Positions 48,364-59,918 are shown, counted from the first letter of the stretch. The stretch: DNA of 64,000 nucleotides from Dryocola sp. LX212 (GCA_041504365.1 CP167917.1:4402001-4466000); one strand, 5' to 3'. Made by a program: numbers and translations. Notes: a model not told the origin generated them from the letters alone.

Positions 48364-50385
48364 TCAGTTTTTCCGTGCTTTTGCCAGCATCTCCCGGATG
48401 TTGGCAACATTACTTTGGCCTTTATGCATCCGCTCTTCAGCAGAAACTACTTTACGCTCCTGCTCCCACTTTAGGTCATCCTGCGGCAGCTCCAGCAGAA
48501 ATCTGCTTGGTTCCGGGCGCACAAGCTCACCATATTGTCTGCGTTCTTTGCACAGCGTAAAGGTCAGCTCTTTCTGAGCGCGGGTAATGCCAACATAGGC
48601 CAGACGGCGCTCTTCATCGATATTATCTTCATCGATACTGCTCTGATGCGGTAACAGCCCCTCCTCCATGCCGACTAAAAAGACATAGGGAAACTCCAGC
48701 CCTTTAGAAGCATGGAGCGTCATCAGTTGAACCTGGTCCGCCTCTTCGTCGCTTTCACCCCGTTCCATCATGTCGCGCAGCGTGAATCTTGTGACGACCT
48801 GGGTCAGCGTCATTGCCTCGTCGATATCCGAACCTTCCAGCATTTCCGTCATCCAGCTGAAGAGCTGATTGACGTTTTTCATGCGCATTTCCGCCGCTTT
48901 CGGGCTTGGGGACGTTTCGTAAAGCCAGCTCTCGTAGTCCACGCCATGAATAAGATCGCGCACTGCCGCAACCGGTTCACGCTCGGCGAGGGTTGCCACA
49001 TCGCGCAGCCAGTGGGTAAACCGCTGAAGCGACTCCAGGCCGCGTCCGCTAAGCGTCTGGCTCAGTCCGAAATCGAAGCTGGCGGTAAACAGGCTTTTAT
49101 TACGCTGCATTGCCCACTCGCCCAGCTTTTGCAGCGTAGCAGGCCCGATTTCACGTTTAGGCGTGTTGACGATGCGCAGGAAAGCGCTGTCGTCGTCCGG
49201 GTTAGTAAGCACGCGCAGATAGGCAAGCAGATCCTTGATTTCAGGGCGGGAGAAGAACGACGTACCGCCGGAGATACGATACGGAATACGGTTCTGCATC
49301 AGCATCTTCTCGAACACCCGCGACTGGAAATTGCCACGATAGAGGATCGCGTAATCTTTATAGCCGGTTTTATTAACAAAGTGGTGTGCGATAAGCTCGC
49401 CGATAACGCGCTCCGCCTCGTGGTCTTCGCTGTTGGCGGTGACCACTTTTAGTTCAGCGCCGTAACCCAACTCAGAAAAAAGACGTTTTTCGAAAACGTG
49501 CGGGTTGTTGGCGATGAGAATGTTCGCAGCTTTAAGGATGCGCCCGGAAGAACGATAGTTCTGCTCAAGCTTGATGACCTGCAAAGCCGGAAAATCCTGA
49601 CTCAGCAGTACGAGGTTTTGCGGGCGGGCACCGCGCCAGGAATAGATTGACTGGTCGTCATCCCCCACCACGGTAAAGCGCGCGCGCGCGCCAACCAGCA
49701 GTTTCACCAGCTCGTACTGGCTGGTGTTGGTATCCTGATATTCATCCACCAGCAGATAGCGAATGCGGTTTTGCCAGCGCTCTCGAACTTCCTCGTTGCG
49801 CTGCAAAAGCATTGTTGGCAACGCAATCAAATCGTCAAAATCCAGCACGTTGCAGGATTTCAGATGCGTATCGTACAGCCCGTAGCAGTGGGCAAAGATG
49901 CGGTCCCGCTCGCCTTTCGCCTGCGCCGCCGCCTGGGAAGGCGTCAGTAGATCGTTTTTCCAGTTGGAGATCGTTGAGATCAGCTGCTGGAGCAGCGTTT
50001 TATCGTCCTCGAGCAGCCCTTCCGTCAGCTCTTTGAGCAGCGCAACCTGATCGGTATCGTCAAACAGCGAGAAGTTAGACTTCATGCCGAGCGCCGCGTA
50101 TTCACGCTTGATAATTTCTAGTCCCAGCGTATGGAACGTTGAGATCAGTAGACCCCGGGCTTCTTTGCGACCCAGCGTTTGCGCCACACGCTCTTTCATC
50201 TCGCGGGCCGCCTTGTTAGTAAAGGTGACTGCGGCAATATGACGCGCCTGATAGCCACATTCACGGATCAAATGCGCTATTTTATTGGTGATCACTCGCG
50301 TTTTGCCGGAGCCCGCGCCCGCCAGGACCAGGCAGGGTCCGGTGACAAATTCGACGGCTTGTTGTTGGCCAGGGTTCAAACGCAT
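48364..50385 (-). CDS. rep: Rep, 3'-5' DNA helicase
   Basis: A 673-residue SF1A helicase: [20 protein letters not shown] (I), [15 protein letters not shown] (II), [17 protein letters not shown] (III), [12 protein letters not shown] (IV), [14 protein letters not shown] (V), YVGITRAQ (VI). Unlike UvrD it ends without a Tudor domain. It moves with DnaB and displaces proteins ahead of the replication fork. The ATG at 50383-50385 gives [14 protein letters not shown]; the upstream TTG extension is rejected. Confidence 0.97.
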   Translation of the reverse strand: MRLNPGQQQAVEFVTGPCLVLAGAGSGKTRVITNKIAHLIRECGYQARHIAAVTFTNKAAREMKERVAQTLGRKEARGLLISTFHTLGLEIIKREYAALGMKSNFSLFDDTDQVALLKELTEGLLEDDKTLLQQLISTISNWKNDLLTPSQAAAQAKGERDRIFAHCYGLYDTHLKSCNVLDFDDLIALPTMLLQRNEEVRERWQNRIRYLLVDEYQDTNTSQYELVKLLVGARARFTVVGDDDQSIYSWRGARPQNLVLLSQDFPALQVIKLEQNYRSSGRILKAANILIANNPHVFEKRLFSELGYGAELKVVTANSEDHEAERVIGELIAHHFVNKTGYKDYAILYRGNFQSRVFEKMLMQNRIPYRISGGTSFFSRPEIKDLLAYLRVLTNPDDDSAFLRIVNTPKREIGPATLQKLGEWAMQRNKSLFTASFDFGLSQTLSGRGLESLQRFTHWLRDVATLAEREPVAAVRDLIHGVDYESWLYETSPSPKAAEMRMKNVNQLFSWMTEMLEGSDIDEAMTLTQVVTRFTLRDMMERGESDEEADQVQLMTLHASKGLEFPYVFLVGMEEGLLPHQSSIDEDNIDEERRLAYVGITRAQKELTFTLCKERRQYGELVRPEPSRFLLELPQDDLKWEQERKVVSAEERMHKGQSNVANIREMLAKARKN

Positions 50386-50468
50386 AAGGTCACTCAATGA
50401 AAGTCAGGAGGGAAGAAAAACAGCGTGGTAGTATAGCGAGCGTAATCCATACGACTCAAGGCACTATC

Positions 50469-50750
50469 ATGGCAAAAACCGCGGCAGCACTGCATATCCT
50501 TGTTAAGGAAGAAAAACAGGCCCAGGAAATTCTCGAACAGCTGAAAAACGGTGGCGACTTCGAAAAGCTGGCTAAGAAGCACTCCACCTGCCCGTCAGGC
50601 AAAAAAGGCGGTCATTTGGGCGAGTTCCGCCAGGGCCAAATGGTTCCGGCGTTTGATAAAGTTGTGTTCTCCTGCCCGCTGCTGGAGCCTTATGGCCCGC
50701 TGCATACCCAGTTCGGTTACCACATCATCAAGGTGTTGTACCGTAACTAA
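50469..50750 (+). CDS. ppiC: PpiC, parvulin peptidyl-prolyl isomerase
   Basis: A 93-residue single-domain parvulin: [50 protein letters not shown] and [11 protein letters not shown], with the two active-site histidines in the first and last motifs. Cytoplasmic. The ATG at 50469 is the family start. It is divergent from rep and convergent with ilvC. Confidence 0.96.
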   Translation: MAKTAAALHILVKEEKQAQEILEQLKNGGDFEKLAKKHSTCPSGKKGGHLGEFRQGQMVPAFDKVVFSCPLLEPYGPLHTQFGYHIIKVLYRN

Positions 50751-50753
50751 AAG

Positions 50754-50782
50754 AAAGGCCGGGAAATTTCCCGGCCTTTTTT
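50754..50782. terminator. Bidirectional terminator between ppiC and ilvC
   Basis: AAGGCCGGGAAA/TTTCCCGGCCTT hairpin followed by T6 on the plus strand; the other strand ends in TTTCTTTT. It can serve both convergent genes. Confidence 0.88.
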
Positions 50783-50797
50783 GCATCTTACTGAAGG

Positions 50798-52273
50798 TTA
50801 ACCCGCGACAGCAATGCGTTTCATATCGGTCATGTAGCCACGCAGTTTCTGGCCCACTTTTTCGATTTCGTGATTGCGGATGGCTTCGTTCACGTCACGC
50901 AGCTGTGCGTTATCTACCGCCGCGGCCGGGATTTCTTTACCCAAATCGCCTGCCTGAATCGTTGTCATGAACTCTTTCAGCAGCGGTACCGCAGCGTAAG
51001 AGAACAGGTAGTTACCGTACTCCGCGGTATCCGAGATAACCACGTTCATTTCATAAAGGCGCTTACGAGCGATAGTGTTCGCAATCAGCGGCAGCTCGTG
51101 CAGTGACTCGTAGTAAGCAGACTCTTCGATGATGCCCGCATCAACCATGGTTTCGAAGGCCAGCTCAACGCCCGCTTTCACCATGGCAATCATCAGAACG
51201 CCTTTATCGAAGTACTCCTGCTCAGAAATTTTACCTTCAAACTGCGGTGCGGTTTCGAACGCGGTTTTGCCGGTCTCTTCACGCCAGGTGAGCAGGTTTT
51301 TATCGTCGTTCGCCCAGTCAGCCATCATGCCGGAGGAGAATTCACCGGAGATGATGTCGTCCATATGCTTCTGGAACAGCGGTGCCATAATGGTTTTCAG
51401 CTGCTCGGACAGCGCGTAAGCACGGATTTTAGCCGGGTTGGACAGACGGTCCATCATCAGCGTAATGCCGCCCTGCTTCAGGGCTTCGGTGATGGTTTCC
51501 CAGCCGAACTGGATCAGTTTTTCTGCGTATGCCGGGTCGGTGCCTTCTTCCACCAGCTTATCGAAGCACAGCAGAGAACCCGCCTGCAGCATGCCGCACA
51601 GAATAGTTTGCTCGCCCATCAGGTCAGATTTCACTTCTGCAACGAAAGAAGATTCCAGTACGCCCGCACGGTGACCACCAGTTGCAGCAGCCCATGCCTT
51701 AGCGATAGCCATGCCTTCGCCCTTCGGATCGTTTTCCGGGTGAACCGCAATCAGCGTTGGAACACCAAAGCCACGTTTGTACTCTTCACGAACTTCGGTA
51801 CCCGGGCACTTAGGTGCCACCATCACTACGGTGATGTCCTTACGGATTTGCTCGCCAACTTCAACCACGTTAAAGCCGTGGGAGTAACCCAGCGCCGCGC
51901 CGTCTTTCATCATTGGCTGAACGGCTTTAACTACCGCAGAGTGCTGTTTGTCTGGCGTCAGGTTAACAACCAGGTCAGCCTGTGGGATCAGCTCTTCGTA
52001 TGTACCAACTTTAAAGCCGTTTTCGGTCGCTTTACGCCAGGAAGCGCGCTTCTCTGCAATCGCTTCTGAGCGCAGAGCGTAAGCAACATCCAGACCGGAG
52101 TCACGCATGTTCAGGCCCTGGTTCAGACCCTGCGCGCCGCAGCCGACGATGACGACTTTTTTACCTTTGAGGTAGCTTGCTTCATCGGCAAATTCGTTAC
52201 GCGCCATGAAACGACATTTACCCAGTTGCGCCAGCTGCTGACGCAGGTTCAAGGTGTTGAAATAATTAGCCAT
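50798..52273 (-). CDS. ilvC: IlvC, ketol-acid reductoisomerase
   Basis: A 491-residue class II (long) enzyme: NADPH motif [28 protein letters not shown], then [18 protein letters not shown] and the duplicated knotted C-terminal domains with Mg2+ residues. It makes the dihydroxy-acids of the valine and isoleucine pathways. The ATG at 52271-52273 gives [14 protein letters not shown]; the longer frame upstream runs through the ilvY-ilvC control region. Induced by IlvY with acetolactate or acetohydroxybutyrate. Confidence 0.98.
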   Translation of the reverse strand: MANYFNTLNLRQQLAQLGKCRFMARNEFADEASYLKGKKVVIVGCGAQGLNQGLNMRDSGLDVAYALRSEAIAEKRASWRKATENGFKVGTYEELIPQADLVVNLTPDKQHSAVVKAVQPMMKDGAALGYSHGFNVVEVGEQIRKDITVVMVAPKCPGTEVREEYKRGFGVPTLIAVHPENDPKGEGMAIAKAWAAATGGHRAGVLESSFVAEVKSDLMGEQTILCGMLQAGSLLCFDKLVEEGTDPAYAEKLIQFGWETITEALKQGGITLMMDRLSNPAKIRAYALSEQLKTIMAPLFQKHMDDIISGEFSSGMMADWANDDKNLLTWREETGKTAFETAPQFEGKISEQEYFDKGVLMIAMVKAGVELAFETMVDAGIIEESAYYESLHELPLIANTIARKRLYEMNVVISDTAEYGNYLFSYAAVPLLKEFMTTIQAGDLGKEIPAAAVDNAQLRDVNEAIRNHEIEKVGQKLRGYMTDMKRIAVAG

Positions 52274-52389
52274 CGTAGGACTCCGTGATTGTCGTGTTGT
52301 GTTTCTTGTAAGGGTCGCAAGCCGTGTCATGTTTGCGAGAATGAAACCACTATATGACAGGAAATGCGTTGCTGAAATTGATATATTAA

Positions 52390-52415
52390 CAACGTGACGT
52401 TGCAAAAACTGCAAC
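52390..52415. promoter_or_regulatory. Putative IlvY operators between ilvY and ilvC
   Basis: Two overlapping dyads: CAACGTGACGTTG (52390-52402) and GTTGCAAAAACTGCAAC (52399-52415), the latter a T-N11-A-like LysR box. They lie 23-48 bases before the ilvY start. In E. coli IlvY binds tandem operators here to repress itself and activate ilvC. Confidence 0.65.
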
Positions 52416-52437
52416 ATAAAAAGAAGGGTTGATGACC

Positions 52438-53331
52438 ATGGATTTACGCGATCTCAAAACGTTTCTCCACCTTGCAGAAAGCCGCCACTTTGGCCGTAGC
52501 GCAAGGGCGATGCATGTCAGCCCGTCAACGCTTTCACGCCAGATCCAGCGCCTTGAAGACGATCTTGGCCAGCCGCTCTTTTTACGCGATAACCGCACCG
52601 TCACCCTAACCGAAGCAGGCGAGCAGCTCAGGCAATTCGCGCAGCACACGCTTTTGCAGTATCAGCAGATGCGCCATACCATCGGCCAGGAAGGCCCTTC
52701 GCTTTCCGGGGAGCTCCATCTCTTCTGCTCGGTTACCGCGGCCTACAGCCATTTGCCGCCGATTCTGGATCGGTTCCGCGCCGAACACCCAAATGTGGAA
52801 ATCAAACTGACAACCGGCGACGCGGCGGATGCGGTGGAAAAAGTAGATTCAGACGAGGCCGATCTTGCGATTGCCGGCAAGCCGGAATCACTGCCGCCGG
52901 GCATTGCTTTCTCAATGCTGGAAAACCTGGCCGTGGTGCTTATTGCCCCCGCTCTGCCCTGCCCGGTTCGCAGCCTGGTCAGCACGCCCGAGCCAGACTG
53001 GAACAAAGTGCCCTTTATCATGGCGGACCAGGGGCCGGTGCGCCGCCGCATCGAACTGTGGTTCCGCAGGCAGAAAATCAGCAACCCGTTTATCTACGCA
53101 ACCGTGGCCGGGCATGAAGCAATGGTGTCGATGGTCGCGCTGGGCTGTGGCGTGGCGCTGCTGCCGGAAATCGTGCTGGAAAACAGCCCGGAACCTGTCC
53201 GCAACCGCGTACAAATCCTCGAGCGGAGCGAAGAAGATGCGCCGTTCGAACTTGGCGTTTGCGCACAAAAAAAGCGGCTCAATGAGCCGCTTGTGAATGC
53301 GTTCTGGAAATTACTGCCCGGCAGCTACTAG
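52438..53331 (+). CDS. ilvY: IlvY, LysR-type activator of ilvC
   Basis: A 297-residue regulator: N-terminal [22 protein letters not shown] with [13 protein letters not shown] recognition helix, and a periplasmic-binding-like effector domain ([20 protein letters not shown]). The ATG at 52438 has AGAAGGG upstream at 9 bases and matches E. coli; ATG at 52432 is too close to the same site. The final codons also encode, on the other strand, the ilvA terminator, and the stop is interlocked with the ilvA stop. Confidence 0.96.
   Translation: MDLRDLKTFLHLAESRHFGRSARAMHVSPSTLSRQIQRLEDDLGQPLFLRDNRTVTLTEAGEQLRQFAQHTLLQYQQMRHTIGQEGPSLSGELHLFCSVTAAYSHLPPILDRFRAEHPNVEIKLTTGDAADAVEKVDSDEADLAIAGKPESLPPGIAFSMLENLAVVLIAPALPCPVRSLVSTPEPDWNKVPFIMADQGPVRRRIELWFRRQKISNPFIYATVAGHEAMVSMVALGCGVALLPEIVLENSPEPVRNRVQILERSEEDAPFELGVCAQKKRLNEPLVNAFWKLLPGSY
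53267..53292 (-). terminator. Terminator of ilvLGMEDA, inside the ilvY coding end
   Basis: AAGCGGCTCA-T-TGAGCCGCTT stem followed by seven T on the minus strand, 36-60 bases after the ilvA stop. It overlaps codons of ilvY (53267-53292). Confidence 0.85.
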
Positions 53332-54872
53332 CCCGCAAGGAAAAAGCGGAACGCCGGATTATTGGTTTCATCGTGGCAGTCGTAGCCAAGCTCGTTCAGG
53401 CGCGTTTCGAAATCTGGCTCGTTATCACCAAGCTCGAACGCCGCCAGCACGCGGCCATAGTCAGTACCGTGGCTGCGGTAGTGGAACAGGGAAATGTTCC
53501 AGTGCGTGCCCAGCGTTTGCAGGAACTTCAGCAGCGCTCCCGGCGACTCCGGGAATTCGAAGCTGTAGAGGCGCTCGCGCAGGGGCTTGGAAGGTCGTCC
53601 ACCCACCATATACCGCACGTGAAGCTTCGCCATTTCATCGTCAGACAAATCGACTACGCCGTAGCCCCCTCCTTTCAGCAGGGCAAGGATCTCTTGCCGC
53701 TCTTCCAGACCGCGAGTCAAACGCACGCCAACGAAAATGCAGGCCTCCGCCGAGCTTGAATACCGATAGTTAAATTCGGTGACGGAGCGGCCGCCCAGCA
53801 GCTGGCAGAACTTCAGGAAGCTGCCTTTTTCTTCCGGAATAGTGACCGCAAGCAAGGCTTCGCGTTGCTCCCCCAGTTCACACCTTTCAGAAACATAGCG
53901 CAGCCCGTGGAAGTTAACGTTCGCGCCAGACAGAACGTGCGCCAGGCGCTCGCCGCTAATCTGATGCTGCTGGATATACTTCTTCATACCCGCCAGGGCC
54001 AGTGCGCCGGAAGGTTCTGCCACGGCACGCACATCCTCGAAGAGATCTTTCATTGCCGCGCAGATTGCATCACTGTCGACGGTAATGATGTCGTCGAGAT
54101 ATTCCTGACAGACACGGAAAGTCTCATCGCCGATGCGCTTAACCGCCACGCCTTCAGCAAATAAACCAACTCGCGCCAAATCGACGGGCTTGCCCGCATC
54201 CAGCGCGGCTTTAAGACAGGCCGAATCTTCGGCCTCAACCGCAATCACTTTGATTTGCGGCATGAGCTGCTTAATCAGAACCGCTACGCCCGCCGCCAGA
54301 CCGCCACCGCCGACCGGGACGAACACCCGGTCGATGTGGGCGTCCTGCTGCAGCAGCTCCAGCGCCAACGTGCCCTGCCCGGCAATCACTGCCGGGTGGT
54401 CGAACGGTGGCACATAGGTGAAGCCCTGCTGCTGCGAAAGCTCGATTGCCCGCGCTTTAGCTTCATCAAAGTTGGCACCGTGCAGCAGCACTTCGCCACC
54501 AAATGCTCTTACCGCATCCACTTTGATATCCGCGGTAGCAACTGGCATCACGATCAGCGACTTGATACCCAGACGAGTGGAAGAGAGCGCCACGCCCTGA
54601 GCATGGTTTCCAGCCGAAGCCGTAATCACGCCGCTGGCTTTTTGCTCGCTGCTGAGCCCGGCAATCATGGCGTACGCGCCGCGCAGCTTAAAGCTGTGCA
54701 CCGGCTGACGATCTTCACGCTTCACCAGAATGACGTTATCCAGACGGGATGAAAGCTTTTCCATCTTCTGCAGCGGGGTAACCTGAGCTACCTCGTATAC
54801 GGGTGAGCGCAGCACGGCACGCAGGTATTCCGCCCCACAGGGGGCGTCCGGTAACGGTTGTGACTCAGCCAT
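53328..54872 (-). CDS. ilvA: IlvA, biosynthetic threonine deaminase
   Basis: A 514-residue PLP enzyme: Schiff-base Lys in HSFKLRGAYAM (~62), PLP phosphate loop VGGGGLAAGV, and two C-terminal ACT-like regulatory domains (~325-514) that bind isoleucine and valine. First committed step to isoleucine. It follows ilvD by 2 bp and ends the operon. Stops of ilvA and ilvY share the palindrome CTAG (53328-53331). Confidence 0.97.
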   Translation of the reverse strand: MAESQPLPDAPCGAEYLRAVLRSPVYEVAQVTPLQKMEKLSSRLDNVILVKREDRQPVHSFKLRGAYAMIAGLSSEQKASGVITASAGNHAQGVALSSTRLGIKSLIVMPVATADIKVDAVRAFGGEVLLHGANFDEAKARAIELSQQQGFTYVPPFDHPAVIAGQGTLALELLQQDAHIDRVFVPVGGGGLAAGVAVLIKQLMPQIKVIAVEAEDSACLKAALDAGKPVDLARVGLFAEGVAVKRIGDETFRVCQEYLDDIITVDSDAICAAMKDLFEDVRAVAEPSGALALAGMKKYIQQHQISGERLAHVLSGANVNFHGLRYVSERCELGEQREALLAVTIPEEKGSFLKFCQLLGGRSVTEFNYRYSSSAEACIFVGVRLTRGLEERQEILALLKGGGYGVVDLSDDEMAKLHVRYMVGGRPSKPLRERLYSFEFPESPGALLKFLQTLGTHWNISLFHYRSHGTDYGRVLAAFELGDNEPDFETRLNELGYDCHDETNNPAFRFFLAG

Positions 54873-54874
54873 GT

Positions 54875-56725
54875 TTAGCCTCCAAGCTTACTTTTATCGC
54901 GCACCGCGCCTTTATCGGCGCTGGTGGCAAGCATGGCATAAGCGCGCAGAGCGAAGGAAACCTGGCGTTCACGGTTACGAGGAGTCCAGGCTTGTGCACC
55001 GCGAGCTTCCTGCGCTTCACGACGAGCAGCCATTTCCTGATCGCTCAATTGCAGTTGGATCCCGCGGTTCGGGATATCAATCGCAATCATGTCGCCATCT
55101 TCAATCAGCGCAATATTGCCGCCGCTTGCCGCTTCAGGCGAAACGTGACCGATAGAAAGTCCAGAGGTACCACCAGAGAAACGTCCATCAGTGACCAGCG
55201 CGCAGGCCTTGCCCAGCCCCATAGATTTCAGGAAGGTCGTTGGGTAGAGCATTTCCTGCATGCCCGGCCCACCTTTTGGCCCTTCGTAGCGAATAACGAC
55301 CACGTCGCCCGCGACGACTTTGCCACCCAGGATTGCCTCAACCGCATCATCCTGGCTTTCGTAGACTTTTGCAGGGCCACGGAATACCAGGCTTTCGTCG
55401 TCCACACCCGCTGTTTTCACAATGCAGCCATTTTCAGCAAAGTTGCCGTAAAGCACCGCCAGTCCACCTTCCTGGCTATAGGCATTTTCTTTGGAACGGA
55501 TACAGCCGTTTTGGCGATCAACATCCAGAGAATCCCAACGGCAGGACTGCGAGAAAGCTTTTGTGGTACGAATGCCCGCCGGACCTGCGGAGAACATGCT
55601 TTTCACGCTTTCGTCTTTGGTCAGCATGACATCGTACTGTTCCAGCGTTTGCGTCAGGGTCAGACCAAGAACGTTTTTCACATTGCGATGCAGTAAGCCA
55701 CCGCGATCCAGTTCGCCCAAAATACCGATTACGCCACCCGCACGGTGAACGTCTTCCATATGGTATTTCTGGGTGCTCGGCGCAACTTTACACAGCTGAG
55801 GCACTTTGCGGGAAAGCTGGTCGATATCCGTCATGGTGAAATCGAGTTCTGCTTCCTGGGCTGCCGCCAGTAAATGCAGAACTGTATTCGTTGAACCGCC
55901 CATCGCGACATCCAGCGTCATAGCGTTCTCAAACGCTTCTTTGCTGGCGATGCTACGTGGCAACGCACTTTCATCATCCTGCTCGTAATAACGTTTGGTC
56001 AGAGCGACGATGCGTTTACCGGCATTCAGGAACAACTCTTTACGATCGGAGTGCGTGGCCAGCAGAGAACCGTTACCCGGCTGAGAAAGGCCCAGAGCTT
56101 CAGTCAGGCAGTTCATCGAGTTAGCCGTGAACATACCGGAACAGGAGCCGCAGGTTGGGCAAGCGGAACGTTCGACCTGCTCGCTTTGCTCGTCGCTCAC
56201 TTTCGGGTCCGCGCCCTGAATCATCGCGTCCACCAAATCCAGCTTAATGATTTGGTCTGACAGTTTGGTTTTCCCGGCCTCCATCGGGCCGCCGGAAACG
56301 AAGATGACCGGGATGTTCAGGCGAAGTGACGCCATTAACATTCCCGGGGTGATTTTGTCACAGTTAGAGATACACACCATGGCATCGGCACAGTGTGCAT
56401 TAACCATGTACTCCACGGAATCGGCAATCAGCTCGCGGGACGGCAGGGAATAAAGCATACCGCCATGGCCCATCGCGATGCCGTCATCCACGGCAATGGT
56501 GTTAAACTCTTTCGCCACACCGCCGGAGGCTTCGATTTGTTCGGCGACTAATTTGCCCAGATCGCGCAGGTGAACGTGGCCCGGTACGAATTGGGTAAAG
56601 GAGTTAACTACCGCAATAATTGGCTTGCCGAAATCGTCATCGGTCATTCCGGTTGCGCGCCACAGTGCGCGGGCACCCGCCATATTACGGCCATGGGTGG
56701 TGGTAGCTGAACGGTACTTTGGCAT
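54875..56725 (-). CDS. ilvD: IlvD, dihydroxy-acid dehydratase
   Basis: A 616-residue Fe-S dehydratase: cluster and active-site cysteines in [15 protein letters not shown] and [16 protein letters not shown], plus [19 protein letters not shown] near the end. It makes the 2-oxo acids for valine and isoleucine. Length equals E. coli. It lies 62 bp after ilvE in the same operon. Confidence 0.97.
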   Translation of the reverse strand: MPKYRSATTTHGRNMAGARALWRATGMTDDDFGKPIIAVVNSFTQFVPGHVHLRDLGKLVAEQIEASGGVAKEFNTIAVDDGIAMGHGGMLYSLPSRELIADSVEYMVNAHCADAMVCISNCDKITPGMLMASLRLNIPVIFVSGGPMEAGKTKLSDQIIKLDLVDAMIQGADPKVSDEQSEQVERSACPTCGSCSGMFTANSMNCLTEALGLSQPGNGSLLATHSDRKELFLNAGKRIVALTKRYYEQDDESALPRSIASKEAFENAMTLDVAMGGSTNTVLHLLAAAQEAELDFTMTDIDQLSRKVPQLCKVAPSTQKYHMEDVHRAGGVIGILGELDRGGLLHRNVKNVLGLTLTQTLEQYDVMLTKDESVKSMFSAGPAGIRTTKAFSQSCRWDSLDVDRQNGCIRSKENAYSQEGGLAVLYGNFAENGCIVKTAGVDDESLVFRGPAKVYESQDDAVEAILGGKVVAGDVVVIRYEGPKGGPGMQEMLYPTTFLKSMGLGKACALVTDGRFSGGTSGLSIGHVSPEAASGGNIALIEDGDMIAIDIPNRGIQLQLSDQEMAARREAQEARGAQAWTPRNRERQVSFALRAYAMLATSADKGAVRDKSKLGG

Positions 56726-56787
56726 GCTGATTTACTCCAGTCTGTCAGGGTGCGGACGGTTTGTTACCCTCCGCCTGATTATTATTT

Positions 56788-57720
56788 TTACTGTGGGTTT
56801 ACCGGATCTAACCAGCCCCATTTATCTTCGGTTTCACCCGTGAACAGGCCAAAGAACGCCTGCTGAATACGCTTGGTTACTGGCCCACAGCGGCCTTCGC
56901 CCACCTGAATACCATCAACGCTGCGTACCGGCGTAATTTCCGCGGCGGTACCGGACATGAAGACTTCATCCGACAGATAGAGCGATTCGCGGGAAAGCAC
57001 CTGCTCGCGCACCTCGATACCCAGATCTTTTGCCAGCTTGATAATGGCGTCGCGGGTAATGCCAGGCAGCGCGGAAGAGGTAAACGGTGGAGTAAACAGC
57101 ACGCCATCCTTCACTTCAAAGAGGTTTTCACCAGCGCCTTCTGACAGGAAGCCCTGCACGTCCAGCGCGATCCCTTCCTGATAACCATGGCGACGAGCTT
57201 CACTGCCAACCAGCAAAGAAGAGAGATAGTTACCACCGGCTTTCGCCGCGGTTGGAATAGTATTTGGTGCGGCACGGTTCCAGGAGGAAACCATTGCGTC
57301 GATCCCTTGATCCAGCGCTTCTGCGCCGAGATAAGCACCCCATGGGAAGGCTGCGATGATCACATCAGTGGTATAACCGTCCGGCGGGTTAACGCCCATA
57401 CCCACATCACCCACAAAGACCAGAGGCCGGATGTACGCGCTGCTCAGGTTGTTTTTACGGATAACGGCACGACAGGCTTCCATTAACTCATCAACACTTT
57501 GCGAAACCGGGAAACGGTAGATTTTGGCGGAGTCACGCAGACGCTGCATGTGTTCGCGATGGCGGAACACCACTGGGCCAAGGTGTGATTCGTAGCAACG
57601 GATGCCTTCAAATACGGAGGTGCCGTAGTGCAACGCGTGGGACATAACGTGGACTTTCGCCTCGCCCCACGGGGTCATTTCACCATTGAACCAGATGTAA
57701 TCAGCTTTCTTCGTTGTCAT
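56788..57720 (-). CDS. ilvE: IlvE, branched-chain amino-acid aminotransferase
   Basis: A 310-residue fold-type IV PLP enzyme: HALHYGTSVFEGIRCY, AFPWGAYLG, Schiff-base Lys in TIPTAAKAGGNYLSS (~160), EGAGENLFEV and SGTAAEITPV. Last step for Ile, Val and Leu. It is 16 bp after ilvM. Confidence 0.97.
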   Translation of the reverse strand: MTTKKADYIWFNGEMTPWGEAKVHVMSHALHYGTSVFEGIRCYESHLGPVVFRHREHMQRLRDSAKIYRFPVSQSVDELMEACRAVIRKNNLSSAYIRPLVFVGDVGMGVNPPDGYTTDVIIAAFPWGAYLGAEALDQGIDAMVSSWNRAAPNTIPTAAKAGGNYLSSLLVGSEARRHGYQEGIALDVQGFLSEGAGENLFEVKDGVLFTPPFTSSALPGITRDAIIKLAKDLGIEVREQVLSRESLYLSDEVFMSGTAAEITPVRSVDGIQVGEGRCGPVTKRIQQAFFGLFTGETEDKWGWLDPVNPQ

Positions 57721-57736
57721 GTTGCTTCCTTTGCGC

Positions 57737-57994
57737 TCAGGCGCGGATTTGTTGTGTTGTTGGTTGCTGGATTTCTACGCAGGCGACGTCGACCAGCTTG
57801 CTTAATTGACTAAACAGTAATTCGACCGGGCGCAGGCTTGCAACGGTCAATTCGATATTAATGTTGTCCGAACTCCCCAGAGTCACCATGTTCATCGAGC
57901 AGAGCTGAAAACCACGGTGGCGAACCACACGCAATACGCGCTCAAGGGTTTCAGGGCGAAAACGGGCCTGCACGGCGAGCTGATGTTGCATCAT
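57737..57994 (-). CDS. ilvM: IlvM, regulatory subunit of acetohydroxyacid synthase II
   Basis: An 85-residue ACT-domain protein starting [20 protein letters not shown], with CSMNMVTLG in the middle. It activates IlvG. AHAS II is valine-resistant in enterobacteria. It overlaps ilvG by 4 bp. Confidence 0.95.
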   Translation of the reverse strand: MMQHQLAVQARFRPETLERVLRVVRHRGFQLCSMNMVTLGSSDNINIELTVASLRPVELLFSQLSKLVDVACVEIQQPTTQQIRA

Positions 57995-59637
57995 GATAAT
58001 TTCTCCAGCATTTGCGAGTTACTGGCACCGGGTGGTACCAACGGCCAGACGTTTTCGTACTCATCGATTGAAACATGCAGCATGTAGGGACCTTCGCTGT
58101 TCAACAGCGCATCGATGGCATCTTCTACCTGGTCTTTACGGGTGATGTGCTGGCCTGGGATGCCGAAGGCGCGGGCCAGCATGAGGAAATCGGGATTATC
58201 GGAGAGGTTAGTTTCGCTATAACGTTCTGAGAAAAACATCTGCTGCCACTGGCGAACCATGCCTAACCGCTGGTTATCCAGCAAAACGATCTTCAGCGGC
58301 AGCTGTTTTCGTTTGACGGTGCCCAACTCCTGAACATTCATCATGAACGAGCCGTCACCTGAGATACAGATAACCGTATCGTTCGGTCGTGCAACTTGTG
58401 CGCCAACGGCTGCGGGCAAACCAAAGCCCATCGTGCCCAGGCCGCTGGAGGTAATAAAGTTTTCCGGACGGGTGAAGGTCATGTGCTGAGCCGTCCACAT
58501 CTGGTGCTGGCCTACATCCGTGGTAACCACGCAATCCTGCTGTTTACGGTCGGAGATCTGCTTGAGCAACAGCGGAGCAAAAATGGCCTCGCCCGGATGA
58601 TCGTACCGCCATGGGTTAGTTTCCCGTAATGCCACGACTTCCTGCTGCCATTCGCTGATATCCAGCGGCTGCTGCAGCGCCTGCAATAACTGAGTTAAAT
58701 CTCCCTGCAGGCCAACGTGTGCCTGGCGTAATTTTCCCAGTTCGGCGGGGTCGATATCCATATGGATGACTTTGGCATGCGGTGCGAAGGTGTTCAGCTT
58801 GCCGGTCACGCGGTCGTCAAATCTGGCGCCTACCGCAATCAACAAGTCGCATTCCTGTACGGCCAGATTAGCTGCTTTCGTACCGTGCATCCCCAGCATG
58901 CCTGTATAAAATGGATGCCCGGCAGGTACAGCACCCAGTCCTTTCAGGGTCACGGCAGAAGGCATATTCGTTACCGCGATAAATTCGCGCAGGGCAGGTA
59001 CTGCCTGTGCCATCCCAACGCCGCCGCCTACATACAGCATCGGTTTGCTGGCGCTGGCTAATAATTCGCGAGCCTGATTCAGTTCACTATAAGGCAGGGT
59101 AAACTCTTCTTCGATGGTGGACAGCCAGGGTTCCAGTTCTCCTTGTGCTAACTGAATATCTTTAGGGATATCAACCAGTACAGGGCCAGGGCGGCCGGAG
59201 TTAGCGATTTCGAAGGCTTCAGCGAGAACGCGAGGTAAATCATCCAGCGACTCGACGAGGAAACTGTGTTTGGTACAGGCCAGCGACAGACCTAAAACGT
59301 CAACTTCCTGAAAGGCATCGGTACCGATGTAAGGAGCAGCAACCTGGCCGGTGATAGCAACAACGGGAACGGAGTCTAATAGCGCATCAGCAAGGCCGGT
59401 GATCAGGTTCGTTGCTCCAGGCCCGGAAGTTGCAATGCAAACGCCAGTTTTCCCTGTAGAACGCGCGTAGCCTATTGCCGCCATCGCCGCGCCCTGCTCA
59501 TGACGACAGAGTAAATGCTCTACCCCGCCGTCGTACAACGCATCGTAGACAGGCATGATCGCGCCGCCAGGATAACCGAAAACAGTCTCAACACCCTGCG
59601 CTCGCAAAGCATGTACCACCCACTGTGCACCATTCAT
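57991..59637 (-). CDS. ilvG: IlvG, catalytic subunit of acetohydroxyacid synthase II (intact)
   Basis: A 548-residue thiamine-diphosphate enzyme: [14 protein letters not shown], the catalytic Glu in [17 protein letters not shown], the ThDP motif [30 protein letters not shown]-type region ([12 protein letters not shown], then VLLDN), and FAD-binding parts midway. Unlike E. coli K-12, where a frameshift inactivates ilvG, the frame is complete, so this strain should have valine-resistant AHAS II. It is preceded by the ilvL attenuator. Confidence 0.97.
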   Translation of the reverse strand: MNGAQWVVHALRAQGVETVFGYPGGAIMPVYDALYDGGVEHLLCRHEQGAAMAAIGYARSTGKTGVCIATSGPGATNLITGLADALLDSVPVVAITGQVAAPYIGTDAFQEVDVLGLSLACTKHSFLVESLDDLPRVLAEAFEIANSGRPGPVLVDIPKDIQLAQGELEPWLSTIEEEFTLPYSELNQARELLASASKPMLYVGGGVGMAQAVPALREFIAVTNMPSAVTLKGLGAVPAGHPFYTGMLGMHGTKAANLAVQECDLLIAVGARFDDRVTGKLNTFAPHAKVIHMDIDPAELGKLRQAHVGLQGDLTQLLQALQQPLDISEWQQEVVALRETNPWRYDHPGEAIFAPLLLKQISDRKQQDCVVTTDVGQHQMWTAQHMTFTRPENFITSSGLGTMGFGLPAAVGAQVARPNDTVICISGDGSFMMNVQELGTVKRKQLPLKIVLLDNQRLGMVRQWQQMFFSERYSETNLSDNPDFLMLARAFGIPGQHITRKDQVEDAIDALLNSEGPYMLHVSIDEYENVWPLVPPGASNSQMLEKLS

Positions 59638-59722
59638 AGTTTGTTCCCCGCCTCAATTCCGCATAAACAGCATATTATGCTGAAACACTTCTTCTGTTTT
59701 CTTTAGGAATTCTATGCCCAAT

Positions 59723-59755
59723 AAAAAACCCCCGGACCTTTCGGTGCGGGGGTTC
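59723..59755 (-). terminator. ilvL attenuator
   Basis: AACCCCCGCACC-GAAA-GGTCCGGGGGTT stem with six T after it on the minus strand, 22 bases beyond the ilvL stop. Ribosome stalling on the Val/Ile/Leu-rich leader would favour an alternative pairing and allow transcription of ilvG. Confidence 0.92.
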
Positions 59756-59776
59756 TTTTCGATTCAGGCTTGATTT

Positions 59777-59875
59777 TTAAGCCTTTCCTTCTCCAAGTGC
59801 AGCCCCGCACGGTGGGATAATAATCACCACCACGCTAATCACGACCAGGCTAATCACTCGTAGAAGGGCTTTCAT
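59777..59875 (-). CDS. ilvL: IlvL leader peptide
   Basis: A 32-codon ORF: MKALLRVISLVVISVV, then VIIIPPCGAALGEGKA. It matches E. coli IlvL nearly throughout; 15 of the 32 codons are Val, Ile or Leu. It is too short for usual gene finders but is the control element of ilvGMEDA. Confidence 0.95.
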   Translation of the reverse strand: MKALLRVISLVVISVVVIIIPPCGAALGEGKA

Positions 59876-59918
59876 ATTCTGTATGTTCTGACATCTAGTT
59901 CGAAGTAATGCCTACAGA

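Noticed and set aside
51365-52069. 234-residue plus-strand ORF
   Set aside because: Antisense to ilvC, which is highly conserved and full length.
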